Origin: Candidatus Epulonipiscium viviparus
GTDB taxonomy: Bacteria; Bacillota; Clostridia; Lachnospirales; Cellulosilyticaceae
Direction of reading: 5' to 3'
DNA: 64,000 nucleotides
Assembly (NCBI RefSeq): GCF_030708075.1
Contig: NZ_CP117982.1
Span: 1,587,503-1,651,502 of the forward strand
Of this stretch, positions 57,739-64,000 are shown one piece after another (within the stretch, counting starts at the first letter, position 1; every line of letters starts with the position of its first letter). The notes under the pieces were generated by a model, which was given only the letters and a program-made list of their open reading frames with translations, was not told the origin of the DNA and made no database searches. Position numbers and translations under genes: made by a program.

Positions 57739-57803
57739 AGCTCACTCCTAATATAGTTTTCTTTATTTAAGATTATTGGCAAAAATTTGGTATAATATAC
57801 AGC

Positions 57804-57836
57804 AAAAAAAAAAGCTCTGCACCTAAAATGCAAAGC
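57804..57836 (-). terminator. Terminator of the Asp23-PAP2 operon
   Basis: Minus-strand GCTTTGCA-TTTTAGG-TGCAGAGC stem, followed by ten T. Confidence 0.88.
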
Positions 57837-57837
57837 C

Positions 57838-58287
57838 TCAAACAAAGTATGGTAACCCCAATATTGCAACAGCCATTCCCAACACGGCACCACAAAAAAC
57901 TTGTGTCGGTGTATGTCCTAACAATTCTTTTAGAGTAAAATCTATATCAAATTTTTTCTGATCTTTCAAGTGCTCCATAATTTCATTTAACAATATCGCT
58001 TGATTGCCAGCTTGCATTCTCACATTTGCCGCATCATACATAACCACGCAGCTAAATACGCACGCTACCGCAAACATAGTTGTATTATATCCTTCTAGCT
58101 GCCCAATGGCTGTAGATAACGCGACGGTAAACGCACTATGAGAGCTGGGCATTCCGCCAGATGCCGTTAATTTAGCTATATCAAATTTTTTGTCGTGTAC
58201 TAATGTTATAACGATTTTTAGTACCTGTGCAATAAACCAGCTTATAATTGCAATTATAAGTGAAGGACTAATAATCCAATTAGTCAT
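57838..58287 (-). CDS. Divergent PAP2 family membrane protein (YuiD-like)
   Basis: 149 residues of the DUF212/divergent PAP2 family. GGMPSSHSAF resembles the phosphatase C2 motif of PAP2 enzymes, and YDAANVRMQAGNQA is the family core. It has about four hydrophobic segments. Substrate unknown; a lipid phosphate linked to isoprenoids is plausible because ispA is just upstream. The gene starts two bases after the ispA stop and is last in the operon. Confidence 0.87.
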   Translation of the reverse strand: MTNWIISPSLIIAIISWFIAQVLKIVITLVHDKKFDIAKLTASGGMPSSHSAFTVALSTAIGQLEGYNTTMFAVACVFSCVVMYDAANVRMQAGNQAILLNEIMEHLKDQKKFDIDFTLKELLGHTPTQVFCGAVLGMAVAILGLPYFV

Positions 58288-58288
58288 A

Positions 58289-59155
58289 TTATCTCCTCCT
58301 ATTTAGTAAGTCCTGTGCAATCTCTTTTAATAAAGAAGTATCGCCATTCACTTTATCCAAACATTTGATAGCTTTAGCAGTAAGCTCCGCTGCAATCTCA
58401 TAGCATTGATCTACACTGAAAAAGCTCGTATAGGTAACTTTTTTGTTTTTACTATCACTGCCTATATCTTTGCCAAGTTCGTTGACTTGTCCTGTGATAT
58501 CTAATATATCGTCAATTATTTGAAAAACTTTGCCTAAATATGTGCCATATAATTCCAGAGCAAACAGCTCGCTCTCTGATCCATAACCCAAAACAGCACC
58601 CATTTTCAACGCACTCTTGATCAACGCACCTGTTTTGTTTAGTTGTATTTTTTCTAGCATTTCTATAGAAATTTCTTTGCCCTCATAAAACATATCGTAC
58701 ATTTGACCAAGCACCATTCCGGATGCGCCAGCCCCTGTGGCCAAAATATTAGCCGCAATAGCTTTTGCAGGATCCATATCAGATACTAAATCTTGTAGCA
58801 TTATTTCAAAAGCCAGTGTTAAAAGTCCGTCTCCGGCTAAAATGGCCGTGGCTTCATCAAATTTTACATGATTAGTTGGCAAACCTCGTCGCAGCGCATC
58901 GTTATCCATTGCCGGAAGATCGTCATGAATTAGCGAGTAGGTGTGTACAAATTCTATAGCACACATATATGGAGCAATGTTGCCGGTCCCTCCCACTGCC
59001 TCATACGCAAGACGCATCAAAATAGGCCGAATGCGCTTTCCGCCTTGCAATACGCTATAGCGCATTGCCTCTTGTAGTCTTGTGCACTCGCCGGTTTCTT
59101 TTGCCAGATAATTCTCTAGCATTTCGTCTATCTTATATTTGTTAAGATAATCCAC
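58289..59155 (-). CDS. ispA: Geranylgeranyl/farnesyl diphosphate synthase
   Basis: 288-residue short-chain trans-prenyltransferase. The first aspartate-rich motif DDLPAMD (78-84) has the bacterial FPP-synthase spacing, and the second is DDILD. The start is GTG at 59155, with GGAGG inside the end of xseB. The overlap with xseB (14 bases) gives translational coupling. It supplies FPP for undecaprenyl phosphate and quinones. Confidence 0.94.
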   Translation of the reverse strand: MDYLNKYKIDEMLENYLAKETGECTRLQEAMRYSVLQGGKRIRPILMRLAYEAVGGTGNIAPYMCAIEFVHTYSLIHDDLPAMDNDALRRGLPTNHVKFDEATAILAGDGLLTLAFEIMLQDLVSDMDPAKAIAANILATGAGASGMVLGQMYDMFYEGKEISIEMLEKIQLNKTGALIKSALKMGAVLGYGSESELFALELYGTYLGKVFQIIDDILDITGQVNELGKDIGSDSKNKKVTYTSFFSVDQCYEIAAELTAKAIKCLDKVNGDTSLLKEIAQDLLNRRR

Positions 59156-59369
59156 TTCCTCCCTCCTTTATAGATACAAATTGACCATTTTCATATAAGC
59201 TAATTTCAGCTTCGGCCTGATTTAATAATTTTAAGCAATTTGCCGCAAAGTCCATTCCTTCTTTATAGTTTATGACTGTCTCATCCAAACTTATGTTACC
59301 TTCTTCCAATTTTTGGATAATATTTTCTAGATTACAGAGACTTTGCTCAAAACTTATTTTATCGGTCAT
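59142..59369 (-). CDS. xseB: Exodeoxyribonuclease VII small subunit
   Basis: 75 residues, coiled-coil XseB family (ISFEQSLCNLENIIQKLEEGNISLDE is split here by the usual LExIVxxLE pattern). It combines with XseA in single-strand DNA degradation. The ATGA overlap with the xseA stop and the overlap with the ispA start show operon coupling. Confidence 0.94.
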   Translation of the reverse strand: MTDKISFEQSLCNLENIIQKLEEGNISLDETVINYKEGMDFAANCLKLLNQAEAEISLYENGQFVSIKEGGSGLS

Positions 59370-60583
59370 TTAACTTTCTCCTTAATATCTTTTTGCTTGC
59401 TTATTACTTTGGATATGATGTTTCCGTTGGCCACCCTAATGTCCAAATCATCTCCAATGGCAATTTTGTCAACGTTGGAAACAACATGGCCAGACGACGA
59501 AGTCACCATTCCAAACCCTCGCAAAATTGTAGCTATTGGTGAGAGTTTTTCTATTTGTTTGAGATTTAAATTCAACTCCATCTTTTTTTTGTGCAGAATA
59601 TCCTGAATGCGTTCGTTCAAATCTTCTGCCAATAAATCTAACTCCTGTATTTTCTGGAGATACATTTTAGTTTTGTCTTTAAATATCGGCCTGTTTATCA
59701 AGTCATTAAGATTCACTTCACATTCTCGCACTTTTGTTTTCATAATATTATCCAAAGTTCTAATGTGATACTTCAATGTCGCGACAGTATCGGCCAAATT
59801 CGGAAACACTATTTCGGCAGCAGCTGATGGTGTGGCCGCCCTATGGTCCGCAACAAAGTCGGAAATCGTGAAATCAATCTCATGCCCTACCGCGCATACT
59901 ATCGGAATCTTCGAATTATATATCGCCAATGCAACGGCTAATTCATTGAAACACCACAGATCTTCTATTGAGCCACCGCCTCGGCCCAATATTATAACAT
60001 CAACTATCGCATCGGCATTGGCTTTTTCGATTGCCCACACTATTTCATTTTTTGCGTATTGTCCTTGCACACTCGCGGGATAAATATATATTGGTATGGT
60101 CTTATTTCTTCGTCTCCCAACTCGAATAATATCATGGATCGCGGCACCGGTTTTAGACGTAATTATTCCCACCGCTGCAGGATATTTAGCCAACGGCTGG
60201 TGTTTATCAAAATAGCCCTTTTGTTCTAGCGTACTTTTCAGCTCCAAAAACTGTGAATACAGTGTGCCCAAACCTTCTTGCTCAATCTCATATACATAAG
60301 CCTGATAATTTCCAACTTTTTCGTAGAGCCCAATCTGGCATCTAACCAAAACTTTCATTCCATCTACCAGCAAAAAATTAAGTTGCGAGGCATATTGCGA
60401 AAACATGACCGCTTGAATTCCGGCATTTTCGTCTTTGAGTGAAAAATATAAATGCCCGGATTTATGATATGTCAAATTTGAAATTTCGGCGCGCAACCAG
60501 ATGCCATTTAGTATATAATCTTCGTGTAAAATAGCTGCCACATAATGGTTTAGCTCGCCGATGCCAATTATTTTTCTATCCAT
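59366..60583 (-). CDS. xseA: Exodeoxyribonuclease VII large subunit
   Basis: 405 residues. It has an N-terminal OB-fold domain (about 1-100), then the catalytic region with GRGGGSIEDLWCFN and VGHEIDFTISDFVADHRAATPSAAAE, and a coiled-coil C-terminus. Normal length. It starts within the end of nusB. Confidence 0.95.
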   Translation of the reverse strand: MDRKIIGIGELNHYVAAILHEDYILNGIWLRAEISNLTYHKSGHLYFSLKDENAGIQAVMFSQYASQLNFLLVDGMKVLVRCQIGLYEKVGNYQAYVYEIEQEGLGTLYSQFLELKSTLEQKGYFDKHQPLAKYPAAVGIITSKTGAAIHDIIRVGRRRNKTIPIYIYPASVQGQYAKNEIVWAIEKANADAIVDVIILGRGGGSIEDLWCFNELAVALAIYNSKIPIVCAVGHEIDFTISDFVADHRAATPSAAAEIVFPNLADTVATLKYHIRTLDNIMKTKVRECEVNLNDLINRPIFKDKTKMYLQKIQELDLLAEDLNERIQDILHKKKMELNLNLKQIEKLSPIATILRGFGMVTSSSGHVVSNVDKIAIGDDLDIRVANGNIISKVISKQKDIKEKVK

Positions 60584-60983
60584 TAGAGGAAACCTTTTTG
60601 TTCATGTTCCCTAATATTCCGTTAATGAATTTTCCAGATTTTTCCGTGCTATATTCTTGCGCTATTTCTACCGCCTCATTTATAGCGACTTTGGGCGGCA
60701 AATCTTTGGCATAATTGATCTCATATACTGCCAGTCGCAAAATCATTAAGTCCACCTTTGCTATTCGGCTAAGATTCCAGTCTACTAAATTGGCTTCGAT
60801 TTCAGTATCAATCGCATCCATATTGTCTACAATTCCTTCAAATGTTTCCGATATAAAAGTTTTTACCTTGCCTTTTATATCCAATAAATTTTCGTTTAAT
60901 ATTTCTTGTGCTTGCTCTTTGTCATGAAAGCTAAGATTGTAAAGCATCTGAACAACACAAATTCTTGCTTGTCTTCTTGTCAT
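60576..60983 (-). CDS. nusB: Transcription antitermination factor NusB
   Basis: 135 residues, all-helical NusB fold: RRQARICVVQMLYNL at the start, LDxxI-type DLMILRLAVYEI, and the C-terminal VAINEAVEIAQEYSTEKSGKFINGIL. It binds boxA RNA with S10 for rRNA antitermination. Upstream is the Asp23 gene; the ribosome binding site is AGAAGGA. Confidence 0.94.
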   Translation of the reverse strand: MTRRQARICVVQMLYNLSFHDKEQAQEILNENLLDIKGKVKTFISETFEGIVDNMDAIDTEIEANLVDWNLSRIAKVDLMILRLAVYEINYAKDLPPKVAINEAVEIAQEYSTEKSGKFINGILGNMNKKVSSNG

Positions 60984-61022
60984 CTAATTTTCCTTCTATT
61001 CCGTTTATTCCGTTTACTCCGT

Positions 61023-61364
61023 TTATTCTTGTTCAAATGCTACGCCAACTACCTGAATATCAACGCGCAAAACTTTAAGGCCAGTCATTGTTTCTATAGA
61101 ATTTTTAACTTTTTCTTGGATTTGTGCGCAGGTTTTTTTTACATTAAATCCATAGTTCAAAATTGCCTTAATAGAAACGCTAACTCTTGTGCCCCCCTCT
61201 TCTATAAAAACTTTGATACCCTTAAGCTGTCTTTTTCTTGTAATGGTTTGCACTATATCTTGCTTAGCAGGTGCCAGGCTTTTTAGTCCATTGACTTCCA
61301 GCGCGGCGATCTGAGCAATAACTGCAATAACATCATCTGCTATCTGAACAATTCCTTTTTCCAT
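61023..61364 (-). CDS. Asp23/Gls24 family envelope stress protein
   Basis: 113 residues of the Asp23/Gls24 (YloU-like) family, which forms membrane-associated assemblies and precedes nusB in many Clostridia. IADDVIAVIAQIAAL and the C-terminal VDIQVVGVAFEQ are typical. The start is ATG 61364: a longer TTG start at 61397 lies inside the -10 box of the promoter and cannot be used. Confidence 0.9.
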   Translation of the reverse strand: MEKGIVQIADDVIAVIAQIAALEVNGLKSLAPAKQDIVQTITRKRQLKGIKVFIEEGGTRVSVSIKAILNYGFNVKKTCAQIQEKVKNSIETMTGLKVLRVDIQVVGVAFEQE

Positions 61365-61396
61365 TGCGTTATACACCTCTTCACTATTTTTTTTCA

Positions 61397-61425
61397 ATTA
61401 TACAGACTTATGATACGTTTGTCAA
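61397..61425 (-). promoter_or_regulatory. Consensus promoter of Asp23-nusB-xse-ispA operon
   Basis: Minus-strand TTGACA (61420-61425) and TATAAT (61397-61402) with 17 bases between. Confidence 0.85.
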
Positions 61426-61426
61426 T

Positions 61427-61455
61427 TTGTCACATTTTTCTACAGCAATTAATAA
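61427..61455 (+). promoter_or_regulatory. Predicted promoter of small membrane protein gene
   Basis: TTGTCA (61427-61432), 17-base spacer, TAATAA (61450-61455). It is divergent from and adjacent to the Asp23 promoter. Confidence 0.45.
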
Positions 61456-61495
61456 TATATAAACATAATCCTAACTTGTCAAGGAAGGTGATAGT

Positions 61496-61732
61496 ATGCC
61501 GATGTTCAATATTTTATATATCGTATTACTGATGTGTTTTATTTGTTTGATCCAAAGTAATTTCAAACACCAAGGCTCAAGTATTCTATCCAACATTGCT
61601 TACTTTATGATCTGGGCTATTATAACATATGTGTTGACGAGTATCTTCCCCAATATCATGGAACAATATTTTATAGTCTATGTTTTTCTATCCATGTTAT
61701 TTACAATGTTTCTGGGGATTTTACTAGAATAA
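61496..61732 (+). CDS. Small membrane protein, unknown
   Basis: 78 residues with hydrophobic segments at about 4-20, 31-50 and 57-77, no recognised family. AAGGAAGG lies eight bases before the ATG. It is transcribed alone and convergent with the repeat-protein gene. It ends six bases before that gene's stop. Confidence 0.65.
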   Translation: MPMFNILYIVLLMCFICLIQSNFKHQGSSILSNIAYFMIWAIITYVLTSIFPNIMEQYFIVYVFLSMLFTMFLGILLE

Positions 61733-61738
61733 CACTTT

Positions 61739-62770
61739 CTATTCTGTTCGGATGGTCAACAAACTGCCGTCCGATTGATTCTCAACAATTTCGCTATTGA
61801 TTAATGCGACAGCTTTGCGAATTTCAGGTGCTATTGATTTATGAATGCCTTCGAGCTGCGACAAAAACAGTAATATCATTTGTTTAGCTGAACTGCTAAT
61901 GCGATCTACAAAGCGTCCGTCTCCTATTTTTTTTAAAGCCTGAACGCCGTACATAGCCTGCGTAGCGTTTTTAACATTAGAAGCCGCCATAATATATTCG
62001 AGACTATACTCTATATCTTTCATGGGCAAGGGTTGATGCTTGCTGCGTTGGCCCATATTACCCAATGCGGGTAGAATGTATAAATTAAGCTTGCCATTAA
62101 CCAGATCTTGTTGCAAAAATTTAATTAATTTGTTGAATATTTGTAATGATATACAGGCCTTTCCTATTGCAGGCATCAGGGAATTAGCATAGTGTTTGAC
62201 TACCTGATTATTATCTAACAAACTTTCCAAACTGTCAGAAACTACTGAAGATTTAGTGTTGCCCATAATATTAATTACACATGCGTAATATGCTTTGAAG
62301 TCCGAAGAAGGGTTTTCGATAATTGCTTGAGCCGTATTAGAAAAATAATCTAAGTGAATACGTTTAATAGAAATTTGAGGAATAAGTTGATTCAATGTAT
62401 GAGCTAATATATATTTATAGAAATAGCCCTCTTTTTCAAGCTCTTGTATAAGCCGCGCCGCCAGCTCATTTTTGTTAGAACACTTTTGAAGCATATCTCC
62501 CATATTTTTGGCAATTTTATCCACTTGATGGTCGCGCTTAAGAGAGGGATCGGTATCGTATTTGCTGCAAAATTGTTTCAATTTATTAAGGTCGTTTTTG
62601 CTAAAGCAATTGTCAAAAGAATCTACATATTTCGAAGCTTGACAATCGATAAAATCAAGCTCTGAACTTCTATCAATTTGAACTTGTGCCAAAATATTAA
62701 TAGCATGTGCCGTATTTTTTTGGTTAGGCAAATTATTATTAACTGCCGTCTCCGAAGTATTTTTCTTCAT
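61739..62770 (-). CDS. C-terminal domain of a repeat protein, unknown function
   Basis: 343 codons of a mostly helical, hydrophilic protein (two polar blocks, LPALGNMGQRSKHQPLP and YGVQALKKIGDG). I recognise no family; HEAT-like helices are possible. The apparent ATG at 62770 has no ribosome binding site. Upstream the same frame stays open through KKSK, NGKVNAPASAGDPNQ and into the 27-bp repeats. It is therefore most likely the C-terminal part of a larger protein whose N-terminal part is the repeat array, interrupted by frameshifts. Confidence 0.65.
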   Translation of the reverse strand: MKKNTSETAVNNNLPNQKNTAHAINILAQVQIDRSSELDFIDCQASKYVDSFDNCFSKNDLNKLKQFCSKYDTDPSLKRDHQVDKIAKNMGDMLQKCSNKNELAARLIQELEKEGYFYKYILAHTLNQLIPQISIKRIHLDYFSNTAQAIIENPSSDFKAYYACVINIMGNTKSSVVSDSLESLLDNNQVVKHYANSLMPAIGKACISLQIFNKLIKFLQQDLVNGKLNLYILPALGNMGQRSKHQPLPMKDIEYSLEYIMAASNVKNATQAMYGVQALKKIGDGRFVDRISSSAKQMILLFLSQLEGIHKSIAPEIRKAVALINSEIVENQSDGSLLTIRTE

Positions 62771-62810
62771 CTTAGATTTTTTTTGATTAGGGTCGCCAGC
62801 TGATGCCGGA

Positions 62811-64000
62811 GCATTGACTTTACCATTTGCCGCGGGAGCATTGACTTTACCATTGCCGCCGGAGCATTGACTTTACCATTTGCCGGGAGCATTGACTTTC
62901 CATTTGCCGCGGAGCATTGACTTTACCATTTGCCGCGGGAGCATTGACTTTGCCATTTGCCGCCGGAGCATTGACTTTACCATTGCCGGAGCATTGACTT
63001 TACCATTTGCCGCCGTGAAGCATTCTTTTCCGTACTGCCGCTGCGGAGCAACGACTTTACCATTGCCGAGCATTGACTTTACCATCTGCCGCCGGAGCAT
63101 TGACTTTACCATTTGCCGCGGGAGCATTGACTTTACCATTTGCCGCCGGAGCATTGACTTTACCATTTGCCGCCGGGAGCATTGACTTTACCATCTGCCG
63201 CCTGAGCATTGACTTTACCATTTGCCGCCGGAGCATTGACTTTACCATTTGCCGCGGAGCATTGACTTTACCATTTGCCGCCGGAGCATTGACTTTACCA
63301 TTTGCCGCGGAGCATTGACTTTACCATTTGCCGCCGGAGCATTGACTTTACCATTTGCCGCCGGAGCATTGCATTGACTTTACCATTTGCCGCCGGAGCA
63401 ACGACTTTACCATCTGCCGCCTGAGCATTGACTTTACCATTTGCCGCTGGAGCATTGACTTTGCCATTTGCCGCCGGAGCATTGACTTTTCCATTTGTCG
63501 CCGGAGCATTGACTTTCCATTTGCCGCGGGAGCATTGCCTTTACCATTTGCCGCCGGAGCATTGACTTTTCCATTTGACGCGGGAGCAACGACTTTACCA
63601 TCTGCCGCCTGAGCATTGACTTTACCATCTGCCGCCTGAGCATTGACTTTACCATTTGCCGCGGGAGCATTGACTTTACCATTTGCCGCCGGAGCATTGA
63701 CTTTACCATCTGCCGCCTGAGCATTGACTTTACCATCTGCCGCCTGAGCATTGACTTTACCATCTGCCGCCTGAGCATTGACTTTACCATCTGCCGCCTG
63801 AGCATTGACTTTACCATCTGCCGCCTGAGCATTGACTTTACCATCTGCCGCCTGAGCATTGACTTTACCATCTGCCGCCTGAGCATTGACTTTACCATCT
63901 GCCGCCTGAGCATTGACTTTACCATCTGCCGCCGGAGCATTGACTTTACCATTTGCCGCGGGAGCATTAACTTTACCTTTTGCCGCCGGAGTATTGGCTT
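62811..64000 (-). repeat. 27-bp tandem repeat array encoding a 9-residue repeat
   Basis: About 45 units; consensus on the minus strand encodes A-(N/D)-G-K-V-N-A-(P/Q)-A. Units from about 63541 to the window edge are all 27 bp, and eight consecutive units at 63694-63909 are identical. Between about 62838 and 63540 many units are 22-32 bp long (for example 23 bp near 62970, 32 bp near 63367), so the frame shifts repeatedly. Net change is -8 bases. The array continues beyond the window. Two of the three minus-strand frames lack stops, which produces spurious long frames. Confidence 0.9.

Noticed and set aside
61364..61397. Longer N-terminus of the Asp23 protein from TTG 61397
   Set aside because: The TTG lies in the -10 box of a perfect promoter, so it would not be on the mRNA.
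62811..64000. Long plus- and minus-strand frames such as (IDFTICRRS)n and (MVKSMLRRQ)n
   Set aside because: These are alternative frames of the 27-bp repeat. Only the frame A-N-G-K-V-N-A-P-A joins the downstream 343-codon domain.
62811..64000. CRISPR array in the terminal repeats
   Set aside because: The 27-bp units are directly adjacent without spacers and are coding-like.

Overview
The window reads as chromosomal DNA of a low-GC Gram-positive anaerobe, most likely class Clostridia. Support comes from strong AGGAGG-type ribosome binding sites, TTGACA/TATAAT promoters, lipobox-type lipoproteins, the clostridial neighbourhood mtaB-ireB-ruvX-DUF1292-rnj, a class 3 fructose-bisphosphatase, and a biotin-dependent Na+-pumping decarboxylase operon. 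Sodium-based energetics and the gene set would fit Lachnospirales (Cellulosilyticum/Epulopiscium relatives), but that placement is only an inference. No rRNA, tRNA, CRISPR array, phage or transposase gene was recognised.

Layout. 47-1111: a short DEAD-box helicase. 1165-5980 (minus): an operon mmdA-oadG-biotin carrier-oadB-oadA with its own promoter and terminator. It carries two different carboxyltransferases for one biotin carrier and one membrane Na+ pump. 6532-9601: an ABC sugar importer without its own ATPase. 9606-14252 (minus): an unusual run of eight small DUF11-like genes without signal peptides. The last three are copies of an exact 550-bp unit, and the final one is cut off. 14367-16655 (minus): a GGDEF/EAL protein with a degenerate GGDEF motif. 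16869-21849: a cyclase-family hydrolase, a YhcH protein, a PanE-like reductase and a TRAP transporter, probably for import and catabolism of a sugar acid or similar organic acid. 21991: an acetyltransferase. 22588-27529 (minus): rnj, DUF1292, ruvX, ireB, mtaB and a YesL-like protein. 27748-32472: citrate synthase, fbp and a dicarboxylate symporter. The tail and terminator of the symporter gene are repeated five times with a 63-bp period. 32758-34338 (minus): a membrane GGDEF protein.

34487-37888 holds two MATE exporters flanking a TetR regulator. The second MATE promoter carries two matching dyad operators. 37974-47477 holds two copies of an alpha-glucoside PTS / 6-phospho-alpha-glucosidase region. 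The first copy is badly eroded by deletions but keeps an intact GH4 gene. The second is complete: two RpiR regulators, EIICB, a 4-TM protein, GH4, EIIA and an aldo-keto reductase. 47534-57738 (minus) holds an alpha/beta hydrolase lipoprotein, a formate/nitrite channel, tex, a 47-aa membrane protein, a UvrD-type helicase, nth, a radical SAM protein and pyrC. 57838-61364 (minus) is an Asp23-nusB-xseA-xseB-ispA-PAP2 operon behind a consensus promoter. The window ends in a 27-bp tandem repeat array of about 45 units (62811-64000). It encodes a nine-residue repeat joined in frame to a 343-codon C-terminal domain, but its reading frame is interrupted by many small indels.

The strongest candidate for something undescribed is the DUF11-like cluster. 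Next come the 27-bp repeat protein gene and the repeated gene-end/terminator unit.
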